64,000 nt of DNA from Parasponia andersonii (taxonomy: Eukaryota > Streptophyta > Magnoliopsida > Rosales > Cannabaceae). The stretch lies in contig JXTB01000183.1 of the NCBI GenBank assembly GCA_002914805.1, positions 424,366 through 488,365 of the forward strand, written 5' to 3'. Made by a program: the position numbers and the translations under genes. Below are positions 1-18,560 of the stretch, piece after piece. Each line of letters starts with the position of its first letter. Positions within the stretch are counted from its first letter, which is position 1. The notes under the pieces were generated by a model. The model saw nothing but the letters and a program-made list of their open reading frames with translations. It ran no database searches and was not told where the DNA came from.

Positions 1-207
1 ATAAGAAAATAAAAATAAGAGCATCAGGTAGGTCCCTATATAATCTATGATCAATCAAGTGGGTTACTATTAGTTTTTGCTCTGTGAAATTTTGTGAAGT
101 ATGTATTTTATAGATTCACATTCTATGGAACTACTTTTAATCTATTATTATGCCTCTATCTGTGATGTACATGTGGAGTGATGATTTTATTTCCAATGAT
201 TTTGTAG
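1..207 (+). other. CDC5: CDC5 intron (partial, 3' end)
   Basis: This AT-rich stretch lies directly upstream of the first CDC5 exon in the window and ends in the acceptor TTTTGTAG at 200-207. No open reading frame in it resembles the CDC5 N-terminus. It is inferred to be the intron separating the exon for the first Myb repeat (outside the window) from the exon at 208. Confidence 0.7.
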
Positions 208-3200
208 ACTGAGTGGACTAGGGAGGAGGATGAGAAACTGCTTCATCTTGCGAAGCTTATGCCCACACAGTGGAGAACTATTGCCCCAATTGTTGGCCGT
301 ACTCCATCACAGTGCCTCGAACGGTATGAGAAGCTCCTTGATGCAGCCTGTGTCAAGGATGAGAACTATGAACCTGGTGATGACCCACGTAAATTGCGGC
401 CTGGAGAGATTGATCCAAACCCAGAGTCAAAGCCCGCACGGCCAGATCCTGTGGATATGGATGAGGATGAGAAGGAAATGCTTTCGGAGGCACGAGCTCG
501 ATTAGCAAACACAAGAGGTAAAAAAGCAAAGAGGAAAGCCCGGGAAAAACAGCTTGAAGAGGCAAGAAGGCTTGCTTCTTTACAGAAAAGGAGAGAACTA
601 AAAGCTGCTGGCATTGACACAAGGCAGCGGAAGAGGAAAAGGAAGGGAATAGACTATAATGCAGAGATTCCGTTTGAAAAGAAGCCTCCTCCAGGCTTCT
701 ATGATGTTGCTGATGAAGACAGAGCTGTTGACCAACCCAAGTTCCCAACTACTATTGAGGAACTTGAAGGCAAAAGAAGGATTGATGTGGAAGCACAGTT
801 GAGAAAGCAAGACATTGCCAAGAATAAAATTGCACAAAGGCAGGATGCCCCATCAGCCATACTGCAAGCTAACAAATTGAATGATCCAGAAACCGTTAGG
901 AAGAGGTCAAAGTTGATGCTTCCTGCTCCCCAGATTTCAGACCGTGAATTAGAAGATATTGCGAAGTTGGGTTATGCTAGTGATCTTGCTGGCAGCGAGG
1001 GACTCACAGAAGGTAGTGCTGCAGCACGTGCTCTTCTTGCAAATTATGATCAGACGCCTCGGCGGGGAAATACCCCTTTCCGTACTCCACAAAGAACACC
1101 TGTTGGTAAGGGTGATGCTATCATGATGGAAGCAGAAAACTTGGCCAGGTTGAGTCAGTCTCAAACACCACTGTTAGGTGGAGAGAACCCAGAGTTGCAT
1201 CCTTCAGATTTTTCAGGGGTCACCCCTAAGAAGAACGAGATACAAACGCCGAATGCAATGTTGACTCCATCTGCAACACCTGGAGGAGCAGGTCTTACTC
1301 CTAGAATTGGCATAACGCCATCCAGGGATGGCTATTCTTTTGGTATGACCCCCAGGGGTACTCCAATAAGAGACGAGCTACGTATCAATGAAGATATGGA
1401 TATGCATGACAGTACCAGACTTGAGCTACGAAGACAAGCTGAGCTAAAAGGGAACGTACGTTCAGGTTTCAGCAATCTAGCACCACCACAGAATGAGTAT
1501 CAGGTACTCATGCAGCAGCCTGTTCCAGAAGATGATGATGTTCCCGAAAAAATTACCGAAGAAGATATGTCCGACAGGATAGCTAGAGAAAAGGCCGAGG
1601 AAGAAGCACGACAGCAGGCATTACTTAAAAAAAGATCCAAAGTACTTCAGAGGGAGCTACCCAGACCTCCTGCTGCTTCACTGGAATTAATTAGGAATTC
1701 CTTGATGAGAGCAGATGGAGACAAGAGTTCTTTTGTGCCTCCTACATTAATTGAACAGGCTGATGAAATGATAAGAAAAGAGCTTCTTACTTTGCTAGAG
1801 CATGATAATGCTAAGTATCCACTAAATGAAAAAGTGAACAAGGAGAAAAAGAAAGGTGCAAGGCGTTCTGCAAATGGATCCGCTGTTTCTATCCCTGAGA
1901 TAGAAGAGTTTGAGGAAGTTGAGCTCAAAGAGGTTTGTTTATGTTCTTGTGCTCTGTTGCAGCTTCTCTAGTCATGTCCTGCTCTCTCTCTTCTATTTTT
2001 TCTTTTGTTTTTCCTTTGAATTTTTTTTATTACATATGGACCTTCATTACTATTTTAAACACTGAGAAGATTTAAATTTTCTGAAGCTTTATTTCATAGT
2101 GTTGTTCGGTAGTAAATTTTTAAAATCACCAGTTTATCTGCATATTTGGAAATGGTTAGTTCTGATCCAGTTTTTGAATGCATTTCAACTAAACTCTGAC
2201 TCATTTTTAAATTTGGAACGGAGTTGAATTGTAGCAGGATTGCTATGGTTTACCAATGGTGGAGTTGTTTGAAGCCAATGACCTAAGATTTATGGGCAAG
2301 ATTCTGGTTGTGCTCTATAGTAATCTAGGTTGCAACAGTTCCCCCCCACCCCCGCCGACACACACGGTGTGGGGCACTGGGCTTTTCCTCGAATTTTGAA
2401 TATGATATTTAGTGATTTACATTGGTGCTCCTAGACATGAGCCTCGACAGCATGTCTAGTGACTACTGACTATTCATTTGCCAATTTCTAGTGGTAATAT
2501 GTGTTTTTTGGCTAACAGGCTGATGATTTCATCAAGGAAGAGGCTGAGTTTCTTCGTGTAGCAATGGGGCATGAAAATGAATCCCTTGATGAGTTTGTGG
2601 ATGCTCACAAAACATGTTTAAATGATCTCATGTACTTTCCTACCCGTAATGCTTTTGGTCTATCGAGTGTTGCTGGAAACATGGAGAAACTTGCTGCCTT
2701 GCAGAATGAGTTTGAGAATGTGAGAAAGAATGTGGAAGATGATATTAAGAAGGCAGCAAACCTTGAAAAGAAGGCAAAAATTCTCACAGATGGTTATGAG
2801 GTATGTTCTTCTGTGGAATAGCTGTTGCGTCTTATTCCTGGCATCAATTTTCAATAAATGCTATCGCATTTTAGGGTTTTAAGTGAAAAATCTGAAAACT
2901 TGATGGAGGGGACAATCTCACACCTTGTGGCAATTTCAACTTCAGTCCAATGTCAACATTGTTGAATATATTGGATTAACTTGCTTACGATAAGTTCAAA
3001 TTTTTTGTTGTCTTTTTTATGCATCTCCACTTCGTGAAAAAGGACAGATATTTGGGTTGGTTACTAATTAGTATTCGTTTTTACTGTTTAGTTGCGGGCT
3101 AAAAAGAGTCTTTGGCCACAAATTGAGGAGACCTTCAAGCAGATGGATACTGCAGCAAAAGAACTTGAGTGCTTCCAAGCTTTACAAAAGCAAGAACAAT

Positions 3201-3889
3201 TAGCAGCATCACATCGGATTAATAATATTTGGGAAGAAGTTAAGAAGCAAAAGGAGCTAGAGCAAACTTTACAAAAGCGGTATGGAGATCTGTTGGCGGA
3301 GCTAGAAAGGACACGGCACCAAATGGATGAATACAGAGTGCAAGCACAAAGGCAAGAAGAAATTGCAGCAAATAAGCCTGAGCTTGAGTTAGCTGAATCT
3401 GCAGCAAATCTGTCTGCTGCACAGAGCACAGATGATTCTGAGCGAATACCCACCTTAGACGAGCTTGGTAGTTCCATGCCCATTGACCCATCTCATGATG
3501 AAACTGCTGATCAGCAAACTGATTCCATACCAGAGCATGCTCAATCACCCTCATCGGAGGACCAAATTCCTCCTGCTGCAGATGGAAAGCTCTCGACACT
3601 TGTACAGGGCAACAGTTATGAAGCTCCTGATGGTCAACTACACAGGCCGGATGGCCTGGGAGATGGTCCGAGTGAGGTAGTTGCAGGCAAAAATGAAATG
3701 GCTCATAAATCTGTTGATGAGGTGGCTAATGATGATGTGACCACTATTGAAATAGCCAAGGAGTTTCACGATGTAAAAAATCAGCCAAACTTGACAGAAC
3801 AAGAAAGCAGCATTCAAGAGACAGCCGTTAATGATGGTTTTATTGATGGAGGTGCTAAGAAGGTTTCTGGTAGAGGCGAGGAGATGTGA
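208..3889 (+). CDS. CDC5: CDC5-like Myb-related splicing factor (5' partial)
   Basis: This is the plant homologue of CDC5/Cef1, a Myb-type nuclear protein that is a core member of the Prp19 (MOS4-associated) spliceosome complex and acts in pre-mRNA splicing, miRNA biogenesis and immunity. Three exons are visible: 208-1932, 2519-2800 and 3092-3889, all joined in phase 0 with GT-AG borders; stop TGA at 3887-3889. The first exon opens with the second Myb repeat (EWTREEDEKLL, then QWRTIAPIVGRT), followed by the family blocks RPDPVDMDEDEKEML, ARARLANTRGKKAKRK and RKRKRKGIDYNAEIPFE, then the TP-rich middle (TPRRGNTPFRTPQRTP). The second exon holds MGHENESLDEFV and DLMYFPTR, and the third is coiled-coil. 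934 codons are present. By comparison with the family, about 59 N-terminal residues with the first Myb repeat are missing on the left. The acidic, Asp/Glu-rich C-terminal tail is longer than in Arabidopsis (844 residues in total). No frame breaks seen. Confidence 0.97.
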
Positions 3890-4650
3890 AGTCGCTTGGA
3901 GAACCTATCAGTAAGAATCCTCGCATGTCGATTTGCAGTCTAATTCGGATGAGAAGTCTAAACAAAAATTAACTCAAATGGTGGATAGGCGTCTGACTGG
4001 ACGGGAAACAAAAGTGAGTATTGTCAGAGCTTATCGTATAAAGATCCCTATTTCAGAACTTGTCAATGCCTGGTTTTATAAAAATTTTGCCATCCATGCA
4101 TTTTACCAGAAAGGAACGTAAATGCTCTATTCTATTTTATTCTGTTTGGTCACTAAAAAGGGACCCGAGTTAAAGAAATACTTATCTGGTCTTTTGTGCG
4201 ATGTAACTGTTATTTGATTGAGGAAATCTTATCGATCTCTTTATCGAGGATTTTGTACTGATAATCTCTCTCTAATCGTTTATTGCGCGATACTTATCAC
4301 TTTTGGCTTTATGATTCAGTGTCAATTTAGTTTCTGATAAGTGCTAGCTATGAATCTATTCAATGCAGAGACCTGGTCTCATTTGCTACTACTTTATTCC
4401 TCTCTTTCTATTATTATTATGGGCATTGCGATTAGCAAGTTATCATGAGACACACATCAAATTCGATTCAAATTCTCAGGCCGGGTGTGGAAAAGTCTTT
4501 CCAGTATGCATATGTGAAAAAAATAATAATCTCGATAATAAATACTTTTCAATCAAGTTCAGAAACGTTAGATCCTGGTATGGTAATCAACACACTATAC
4601 ACATGGTAAGCTTACAAAACTTTTAGGCTTGAGAGTAGGCTAATTAATAG
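3890..4650 (+). other. CDC5 3' UTR and downstream flank
   Basis: Non-coding sequence after the CDC5 stop. The first few hundred bases are plausibly 3' UTR; the sequence then becomes AT-rich with scattered AATAAT/AATAAA motifs (for example near 4535), but the cleavage site cannot be fixed. The short reading frames here (for example 3933-4121) match no family I recognise. Confidence 0.5.
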
Positions 4651-7050
4651 TGTCTTATATGATAGATATGTTCTTGACAAAGTAGTCGGTTCAAATGGTA
4701 AAAGCACCACTATTTGAAATCTTGATCTTACATTCGAGTTTGTTCGAGTCACACCACGATTATGTGAGATCTCGATTTTACGTTCGAATCACACCGAGAA
4801 TAAACGTGGATCTTATATTTAATAAAGTGGGATGGTGATTAAATAGTAATAAGTATTTTTTTTAATTTGTAATAAATAAAAATAATTAATTAATCTCCCT
4901 CTCTCTCTCTCTTTTTTTTTTAAATAAAATGATAGATATGTTCTTGAGAAATCTCTAATCTCGTTGAATTTTATACAGCGTTCCTCCTTTGTGGATCTTG
5001 AACAGACGTTTCCGAATAGACGATCCCAAGAACAGTCCAAACATCCACTTGTGCAGTCGTGTCATGTCTCTATGTGTCAAAAGCAAAATGGGTTTAATGG
5101 ATATCTCCACACTTACTACCCTTTTTTTAGTGGATTAAATTAGGATTGTCAGATAACAATTCCAACTAAGCAAGAAGCAAAATCAACCTTCATTTTTCTT
5201 GCTGAATCAAGCTCCTACGTCATGCCATTTGAGCGTTGAACTGCCATCTAAAGCCTCTCCTTCCTACACAAACTCTCCATCTTCACCTAGTATTGTCATT
5301 TTAGATTCATTGGCTCTACATTCATCAACATCAGCCACAAGGTATGACTTTCATTCACTACTAATATTTGCTTCTACGCACTCAAAAAAACATCATATTT
5401 CTTTTCTTCCGACTATGTTTATCTCTTTTTTGTTTGTTTTTTTTTTGGGTGGGGTGCTTTGCCTGGAAATGACCCGTGGCAAGGCCAGCTAACAGTGTCT
5501 ATCTATGTCTATATTTATAGCTCTTTACGCCCCGTTGGTTTCTCCATTTTTTCTTGAATGATGACAAAATATGAGTTATCAGATTCGTGTATATTAAATA
5601 GTGGTGAGGATTTTAGCAAGTGGAAAATAACGATGAAGCCCTCGTGGGCCTCAAAAGGATTCCTTGTACAACTTGGTAACGTCAACTTAGTCTTGTCCCC
5701 AGTAAACGATCTTTTTATCTTTTTTTTCCTCTTATAGATAAATGTAAAGAAAAAATATCGACTCTCCAGTCTATAAAATCAAAACCAGAAATGAACCGCT
5801 TTGGATACTCAAAAAGCCCAGAGAAACAAAACAAAACAAAAGTGGGGGGTGGAATTCAACACAAAATGATAGGAAGGTAACACTAAAATATTCAGTCAAA
5901 TAATCTCTCTCCGAACAACTAGCAAAGACGTAGTACGCAGTAGTATGGCTGATAATGATTGAACATGACTAGTGAATAATATAGAAAAAGAAAAGAGACG
6001 TATTCAAGAGAAAAAGTTGACAAGAAAAGGACAGGTTAGAAAGCTACGATGGAACTAGTGTAGCACACTAGTGTATCCAAGTGCTACACTAATTGCATGT
6101 AGGTTCCAGTCGTATTATTTGGCGATTGACACCCACTTTTGCTTCAACCTTTTCTTTTCTTTTTTTTTTTTTTTTTTTGCTTCAACCTTTTTTGTGATCC
6201 CTTCTTTTCCCTTTTTTTTTTTTGTTATTATATAATTTGTTTTTTGAGGGCCCTTTTTTGTATCAGATTCCTTTTGTCCTCTAGCTTTTCTGGGTGTTGC
6301 CCACTGCATGAGCTACTACGTGGTCGAACTTAGGCTATGGACACATAAATATCAAAAGTTGTATGAATATTTACTAAGTTTGAACAGTGGTTCAAACGGG
6401 TCTCTCGGAATTTTCTTGATAAATAGCGTTGTGGATTCTTCTTCCCCAGGCAGTAGTACACTCAAGTCCCTTCTTAGTAACTGAAGAGAAAGTTGGAGTT
6501 TACGAAAAAGGTGAGTTTGTTTTCAACGTAGGTCCTTTGTACTCCTTTTTATTTGTTGAAGTGTCACTTCTATTTTTCTTTTCTTGTGCAACTATCGAGA
6601 TTCTGATTCTATTACGTTCATAAACTCTTTTTGTAAAACCCAGAAGGATTTTTTTTTCCTTTTCTTTTAAGGGGTGTTTCCGGTGGTAATTTTTTTTTCC
6701 CCCTGTTTGCATGCAATCTATCTTACATTTTTTTTTCCACCTCCCTTTGTTGATGATTTTGTCTTATTTTTGTGAATTAGTTTCTGGGTAATGTATATAT
6801 TTCGACCAAATCCATTTCGTTAGTCCCTGTTGAATGTTTGTTAATTTTTGTATTCTTAACGAAGAGAATAACTAGACAATCACGTCAATTAAAGAGCTTC
6901 TCTGTAATTCGCTTGGAATTTCAATTAAGTGAAACATACTTACTATTATTATTATTATTATAATTATTATGGGATAATATTATAAAACCCAGACATTTTT
7001 ACAAATATCAAATAAATTTTTTTTAAGTGGGGTTTAATTAATGACCACCA
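4651..7050. other. Gene-free AT-rich intergenic DNA
   Basis: Low-complexity spacer with poly-T and CT runs (4900-4920, 5430-5445, 6150-6180, 6208-6225). The segment 4681-4800 contains two similar phrases (ATTTGAAATCTTGATCTTAC and TGTGAGATCTCGATTTTACG), so it may be a small duplicated or SINE-like piece, but no clear boundaries were found. No coding gene is supported. Confidence 0.6.
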
Positions 7051-7165
7051 CTTATTATAAATTTACAGAAAAATAACAGGTATACTTTACCAAAGTTTGA
7101 ATTCCTGATCCTCTAAATTCATACACATATCCCCCTAAATCTGGACCAATTGAGCTAGTCCAATT
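7050..7165 (-). mobile_element. Candidate tRNA-derived SINE fragment
   Basis: Read on the minus strand, the segment begins with a polymerase III A-box-like motif TAGCTCAATTGGT (plus positions 7144-7156), followed about 40 bases later by a degenerate B-box-like motif (GGAATTCAAACT, around 7095-7106). This is the arrangement of tRNA-derived plant SINE heads. The copy is worn, no target-site duplication was identified, and the 3' end is uncertain. A second piece with the same head lies near 17736-17801. Confidence 0.35.
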
Positions 7166-7924
7166 TGACAATATCAAATAAAATCTTATATTTGTGTTTT
7201 TAATCAAATTCCTTCGAATCCATGCGTATTCAGAAAAATTGGAATTAAAATTGTGAAAAATAAATATTTTTAACTTTCGAAATTAAATAACAGAATTCAA
7301 AAAAAGAATTCGTGGGTTTAAAAGCTATTATGTTTGAATTGTTAAGTGACTACGGATCATTAAGAATAAAGAAATTTCTCGGCAATAATTTGAAATTCTT
7401 ATTTTAATTGTACATGTAAATCCAATGAAATTTTATAAAAAAAAATATAAATAAAAAGACACTATTCTTTTGCCAAAATGCTATAGAAGTAAAGTGGTGG
7501 GTTTTTTATGATATTATCTCTTATTATTATTATTATTATTATTGAATTTGGTTTATTGTTTCCTGAAGAATAGTTCAGGATAAGATGACAGTATATTTAT
7601 AATAACATAAAGATTAGCTAGAAAAATGGTCATGATGACTCGTTACTAAACTAGGTCGTTTCCCCTGACGTATTCTGTGTTCTTTTCTGGCTTAAAAACA
7701 AGAGAAAAATCTCAACTTTCTTTGTTTTTGGTTACAATGATATATATCTTAAATAATAAATCATCGCCTTAATCTTGGTGGGTCGTAGCTAAAATATATA
7801 TATGGTTGCAGAAGAAAACCACTGTAAGCATTAAGAGACCATACGTTATAGTTAAAAAGTTCAGTATTTGTGTTTATATTAACAAGTTCATATATTTTCC
7901 TGTTTGGGATGTGTATCAGGAGAA
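7166..7924. other. Intergenic and 5' leader of threonine aldolase gene
   Basis: AT-rich DNA with a short (ATT)n run at 7521-7543. A likely splice acceptor (TGTGTATCAG, ending at 7919) lies five bases before the threonine aldolase ATG, suggesting a 5' UTR intron whose first exon is further upstream; that exon and the promoter could not be placed. Confidence 0.45.
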
Positions 7925-10900
7925 ATGGTGACAAGAAGAGTGGATCTCCGGTCTGACACCGTGACCAAACCAACCGAAACAATGAGAGCTGCCATGGCTG
8001 CTGCTGAAGTGGACGACGACGTTTTGGGGAACGACCCGACTGCGTTTCGATTGGAATCGGAAATGGCCAAGATGATGGGCAAAGAGGCAGCACTTTTTGT
8101 TGCATCGGGCACCATGGGGAACCTCATTAGTGTCCTTGTTCACTGTGACGTTAGGGGAAGTGAAGTCATTCTTGGAGACAATTCCCATATTCATATTTCT
8201 GAGAACGGAGGCATTGCAACCATTGGAGGGGTTCATCCCAGACCTGTGAAAAACAATGCTGATGGAACTATGGATATTGATGCAATCGTGGCCGCCATTA
8301 GAGACCCCAAAAGGGAGCTTGTCCACCCAACTACCAGGCTTATCTGCTTGGAAAATACACATGGACAGTAAGGATTTTCTTTCTCTTAATAAATAAATAT
8401 AGGCTTGACTCTATGATATGTTGTATGCATATACCCTATTGGCGGTTTTCCCAAAGCCTAGTCCGCTGAGTCATACAACAGGTTGCTTTATGACTTTAGC
8501 TTTTAGAGATGTTTATCACTTGCATGTAGGGTCAATATGGGTTGCTACCTTCATGTCTTCACTGAATAATCTGAGGAGTTGAAATGATAAAATAATAATA
8601 ATAATAATAACATTTTTTTAAAAAAAATTGGTGTTACTGTGCTCCGTCAACTATTAAAGAGCAATCTTTGGGGTTTTGGTTATGTTTGGACATGGCAAAC
8701 TGCAACCTTCCCCGAGTTATATGTACTTTTTAAGGAGAATGCTTGTGTCACAAGCGACTGTTGTATCTCCACCGTCTAATGTAGTGGGCCGCTTTGTGAG
8801 GCTCAAGTTGGTCTCACACCCCAGTTGATGGCTATGATGCGTCAAATGTTTTAGTCGTGTTTGACGCTAGCCCTCCGTATTTCCTAATGACTGGTTTTCT
8901 TCTGTCCTAACAAGAGACCATTCTTGTATGTTATTAAGATTGCTGGTTTCCCAAATGACTGGTACTTTTTATTATTGGAAATGGTTAATTTTGGTATCTT
9001 CAGGAACAAATATTTTTAACTTCTCATGTTGTCATTGTGGCTGAGATCCGTTGCTCAGATCGATGTCGTTAGCTCCTGAAGTCTTGATTATAGTTTTTAA
9101 AATGCAGCACTGGTGGTAGAGTGTTATCTGTAGAATATACGGACAGAGTGGGAGAGGTAGCTAAGGAGCATGGTTTGAAGCTTCATATTGATGGGGCCCG
9201 GATTTTCAATGCAGCAGTTGTGAGTAATTTTCTTTCAACAGATTCAATTACAAAGGACATATAAATCATTAAGTGGCTTTGTGCTCTTGAAAAGCCACAT
9301 TGAGGTTGCAATTAAGTTAATGATGACTTTAGAACTAGAGTTATATCTTACTAGTCCTTATAAATTTCAGAAAGATATTTGCCTGACACGGAAATTGAAT
9401 GGTCATTAGATTAAGTTATAAGGACCTTCTAGTTACTAGTGGTTATGACGTGAACTCTTAGTTATTGTGTGGAAAAGAGTACAGAGAATTAATTAATGGA
9501 TTCTCACTGTCAAACTTTGTCCATGATAAGCCATGATTTATTATGTTTATAATCAGAAATTGTAGGTAGTGTGGATTTATATATATTTTGTAACCCGACT
9601 TGTGAGCTAGTTGTTTGGTTCCTTAAATTACGATTGTCATTGCTTTTTGTTGCATTTCTTTTCATCTAAACATACCATACCATGAAAGAATATGGATTTT
9701 ATCTTCAGCTTCTGATTGAAAGGATTGGTTGGCAGGCACTTGGCGTTGCTGTTGATAGGTTTGTGCAAGCTGCTGATTCTGTTTCGGTATGACTGCGTAG
9801 TTATCTTTATTTATTTGGGTTTTCAGTATCTTGTTTCTTTACCTAATGAAACTTTACTATCCTTCCCTGCTAATCTTAATTGATATCCTTTTTCTGGTAA
9901 TTCTTCATTTCCAAACTCCAAATTCATATGATTTTATAGCGTTCTATAGCTCATATACAGATACACTAAATATGTTGCAGTACTCACTCGTCTCCTGAAA
10001 CTTGTGAGCCCAGGTATGTCTATCAAAAGGTATTGGAGCTCCAGTTGGGACTGTTATTGTTGGCTCCCAAAGCTTTATCGATAAGGTAAAACAGAACAAA
10101 TGAAATTAGAATAGTAGTAGGACTCGACAGAGGCTTCTTCTTTTTTTCCTTTTCTTTTTTTTTTTCCCCCTTTTAATATTCCAGTCCTTTAAACACTAAA
10201 ATTATCATGTCATACATGCTTCTTAGGCTAGAAAGCTCAGGAAAACTTTAGGTGGTGGGATGAGACAGGTTGGCGTTCTTTGCGCCGCTGCTTTGGTTGC
10301 TGTAAAAGAGAATGTTGAAAAACTTGAGGCTGATCACAAGAAAGCCAAGTTTCTGGCAGGTACCCATGTTTTAGTATGGGACCATATCAGTCATTACATT
10401 ATCTATCTCATGCTTTTTCTTCCATCTACATTGATTTCACTTTACCAAGTTATGGATCTTGAATTTCCATTGCAAGTTTAGAGGGGCTGCAGAAAATCAA
10501 AGGACTAAACCTGGATGCTGCCTCTGTGGAGACCAACATCGTGAGTATTATGATTTTACCAAGTCCTAAATATTGACATGTAGCCAGTATGACACTATCA
10601 CATCCTTACAGTTCATGTGCATGTGATAGTTGTATATCGATATACTAGAAGACTCAAAATTGAACGCAGAAAAGCTGCGGAAGAATCTGGAAGAACATGG
10701 CATATTCGTGATGCAAGAGAGCTCATCCAGGTCTGTTTCACCCTGTAAAAACCTTGTTAACATCCGCGGTGTATGTGTTATATAACGCCTTTCCTTCCCT
10801 TTTTATTTTTTTTTTATTTTTTTTGGTTTTCTCATTCAACCTTAAACTTCTGTTATTGTGCAAATTGAACTCAAAGGTGAAAAAGATACTCATTTTACGA

Positions 10901-11283
10901 TGTGGGACGGATTCGAGTACTACCCTTGTTAGAACTCTTTAGTCTTGTGATATGAAAAATTCACAATAGTTTGAGCAACTTTGTCATTACTCATCCATTA
11001 AACTGTTTTGACATTAGTAAAGGTCCATTTTGGGTGAATACAAGTAGTTTTGATAGACTAAGTCTTGGTACTTTTGGTCTTTTCAGAGTGAGAATTGTTC
11101 TTCACCACCAAATCTCTTTCAACGATGCCCAATTCACCTTGTCATGCTTCCAGGTGAATAGTGTCTTAATGATCCTGCTATAGCTTTACTTCTTCTCCCT
11201 TCACTAACATTTTCTTTTTCCATTTTTGACATTAAATTTTTCAGAAGGCTCTGGGTGGAGTGCATGAAGAAAATGGCAACTAG
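7925..11283 (+). CDS. THA1: L-threonine aldolase (low-specificity), complete nine-exon gene
   Basis: This is a PLP-dependent fold-type I lyase that cleaves L-threonine or L-allo-threonine to glycine and acetaldehyde, a threonine catabolic step in the cytosol. Exons were placed by frame and GT-AG borders: 7925-8367, 9108-9219, 9736-9786, 10014-10085, 10227-10359, 10482-10540, 10630-10730, 11087-11153 and 11245-11283 (stop TAG). The splice adds up to 1074 nt, or 358 codons, the same length as Arabidopsis THA1. Visible family blocks are VDLRSDTVTKPT at the N-terminus, DDDVLGNDPTA, ALFVASGTMGNL, ICLENTHGHTGGRV, LHIDGARIFNA (PLP-binding Asp), CLSKGIGAPVG with the Schiff-base lysine at about residue 207, RKTLGGGMRQ, and RIVLHHQIS near the C-terminus. 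The start at 7925 is chosen because MVTRRVDLRSDT aligns with the family start. THA1 versus its paralogue THA2 cannot be fully separated by eye. No frame breaks seen. Confidence 0.95.
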
Positions 11284-11430
11284 TAGCAGAAAGAAGTTGC
11301 TTTCCTCTTTCAAAAGAGGATGATTCTTATCTGCCTATTTACATTGTAGATGCTTAGACTTGGGAGTCAATCTTGTCACTCTCGAGATTGATCCATATGT
11401 TAATTGAAATAAATGGTTGGACTTGTTTGA
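11284..11430 (+). other. Threonine aldolase 3' UTR with probable poly(A) signal
   Basis: Sequence after the TAG stop contains an AATAAA hexamer in ATTGAAATAAATGG near 11406-11419 followed by GT/T-rich sequence, which fits a plant polyadenylation region. The exact cleavage site is inferred. Confidence 0.5.
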
Positions 11431-11757
11431 ACTTGTTACTTGTTATTTTTGTTTCCCTATCTTCACAAATTAATTTCATAATTTTGGCCCCCAAAAATTT
11501 GTGCCGGATTGATAATCACACTCTCCTAATGTGAAGGGTTCAAATTTGAAATTTTGAATCCCACTATTTAAAAAATAAAAAATAAAAAAACTTGGCCAAC
11601 CAAAAATTCAGTATCTTGTATTTGTAAAAATCCATCATATATTTTTGTTAGGCTTTTAATTGTTGCGAAATGTTAAGGGGTGGGCCGGTTTTGTTGGGTC
11701 ACTGACGCTCAGAAGCAAAAGAGGCTAAGGCTTTAATTAACAGTTTAATGACTTGGA

Positions 11758-12038
11758 CTAATTTGGGCTAAAATAACTTTTTTAACATCTTTCTAAAATT
11801 GATATTTTTAAGAGTATTAAAGAATTTTTGACATAGATTAAGAGTTTCTGAAAATGATATTTTCAGGTGTGTCAATAAATTCTTGACCACATATTAAGAG
11901 TTTCTTGACTATTGACTATGTAAAAACTATTATTTAAGATTTTTTCATGGTCTATAAATTCTTCGTCCTAAATTAAGACATCTTAACGTTTTTAAAAATA
12001 TCATTTTAAAAAAAATATCACAAAAAAGCCCAAATTAG
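11758..12038. mobile_element. MITE-like inverted-repeat element
   Basis: The segment begins with CTAATTTGGGC (11758-11768) and ends with its reverse complement GCCCAAATTAG (12028-12038). The arms continue imperfectly inward (AAAATTGATATTTTTA at the left, AAAATATCATTTTAAA at the right). There is no coding capacity and the length is 281 bp. Terminal sequence GGGCTAAAATAAC resembles the GGACTAAAATAAC end of the element at 45348-45534, so the two are probably one non-autonomous DNA transposon family. Confidence 0.5.
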
Positions 12039-17689
<5,651 letters not shown>

Positions 17690-17805
17690 TTTAAAAAAAC
17701 TTATTATGAAATTAATACATAAATTAGTTTATCTAGAACTCGAACCTCTTTACGGACACTCACACGTACTCCCGAAAATCATAGACTAATTGAGCTTTTA
17801 ATTGG
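17690..17805 (-). mobile_element. Candidate tRNA-derived SINE fragment
   Basis: On the minus strand an A-box-like AGCTCAATTAGTC (plus 17784-17796) is followed about 40 bases later by a good B-box match GGTTCGAGTTC (plus 17736-17746), then AT-rich sequence. This is the head of a tRNA-derived SINE. It resembles the copy near 7093-7156. The 3' end and target-site duplication were not resolved. Confidence 0.4.
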
Positions 17806-18507
17806 CAAAAATCATGTGAACTTAATAATTAGAGAAAATTCTATTCTATTATTTTCTTTTCGGAGAAACACTATTATTCTTGGCAACTAATGTTTACTAA
17901 TTTTTTAGACGGAGTACTAAAACAAAAAGGTATTTGAATTCTTTATTTTGAGACTTAAATATAAATTGAATGGAAACTAATTTTAGATGGAGCGCAAAAA
18001 CAAGGTTTTTTTTAACATTAATGAATCGCCATTTCCAATAAATACTAATAAATGATAATTTAACAGAGGTTTTCAAATTCGACTCAATCCCTAATTCCCT
18101 ATCTCCCTCTATGCGTCTTATTCCAGTCGCCCTTTTATTTATGTTTTATCATTTTTTTAATTATTATATTTTTCTACTTGTTTTTCAGTAATCCGGTCTC
18201 ATACTTTCCTGTTATAATATCAGAGAAATTAAATAAACTCACATTAGTATGCTTAGTGGTATCTAACATGAATTAAATATATATATACATATATTTTAGG
18301 AGTACTAATATATCCACCCAACAATGTGTTTATATCCCCCACTCTCGAACAAATTACATATTCAGGGTCAAACCAATTATTAGTACAGAGAACTGCATAT
18401 GTATATATATGCAGCAATTAGGCAAATTAATTACAAAGACTAATTAGACATTTAATTGTTTATTTTATTATAACTTTAATTAGTTTTGGACAAAAGTTAT
18501 ATATTAC
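17806..18507. other. Gene-free AT-rich intergenic DNA
   Basis: AT-rich spacer between the SINE-like fragment and the large inverted repeat. No gene or clear repeat was recognised. Confidence 0.55.
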
Positions 18508-18560
18508 AAAGCCTTAACAAAAGTAATATATAAGTAATATATAACTTTTGTTAAGGCTTT
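18508..18560. repeat. Perfect 16-bp inverted repeat (hairpin)
   Basis: AAAGCCTTAACAAAAG at 18508-18523 is matched by its exact reverse complement CTTTTGTTAAGGCTTT at 18545-18560, with a 21-base AT-rich loop that itself holds two TAATATATAA-like repeats. It abuts the left end of the long inverted repeat that follows. Confidence 0.85.

Noticed and set aside
353..748. 131-codon minus-strand frame
   Set aside because: It is the antisense shadow of the strongly conserved CDC5 exon.
4681..4800. Possible tRNA-related SINE
   Set aside because: A box-B-like phrase (GTTCGAATC) is present, but the A box is poor and no ends could be found, so it is only mentioned in the spacer entry.
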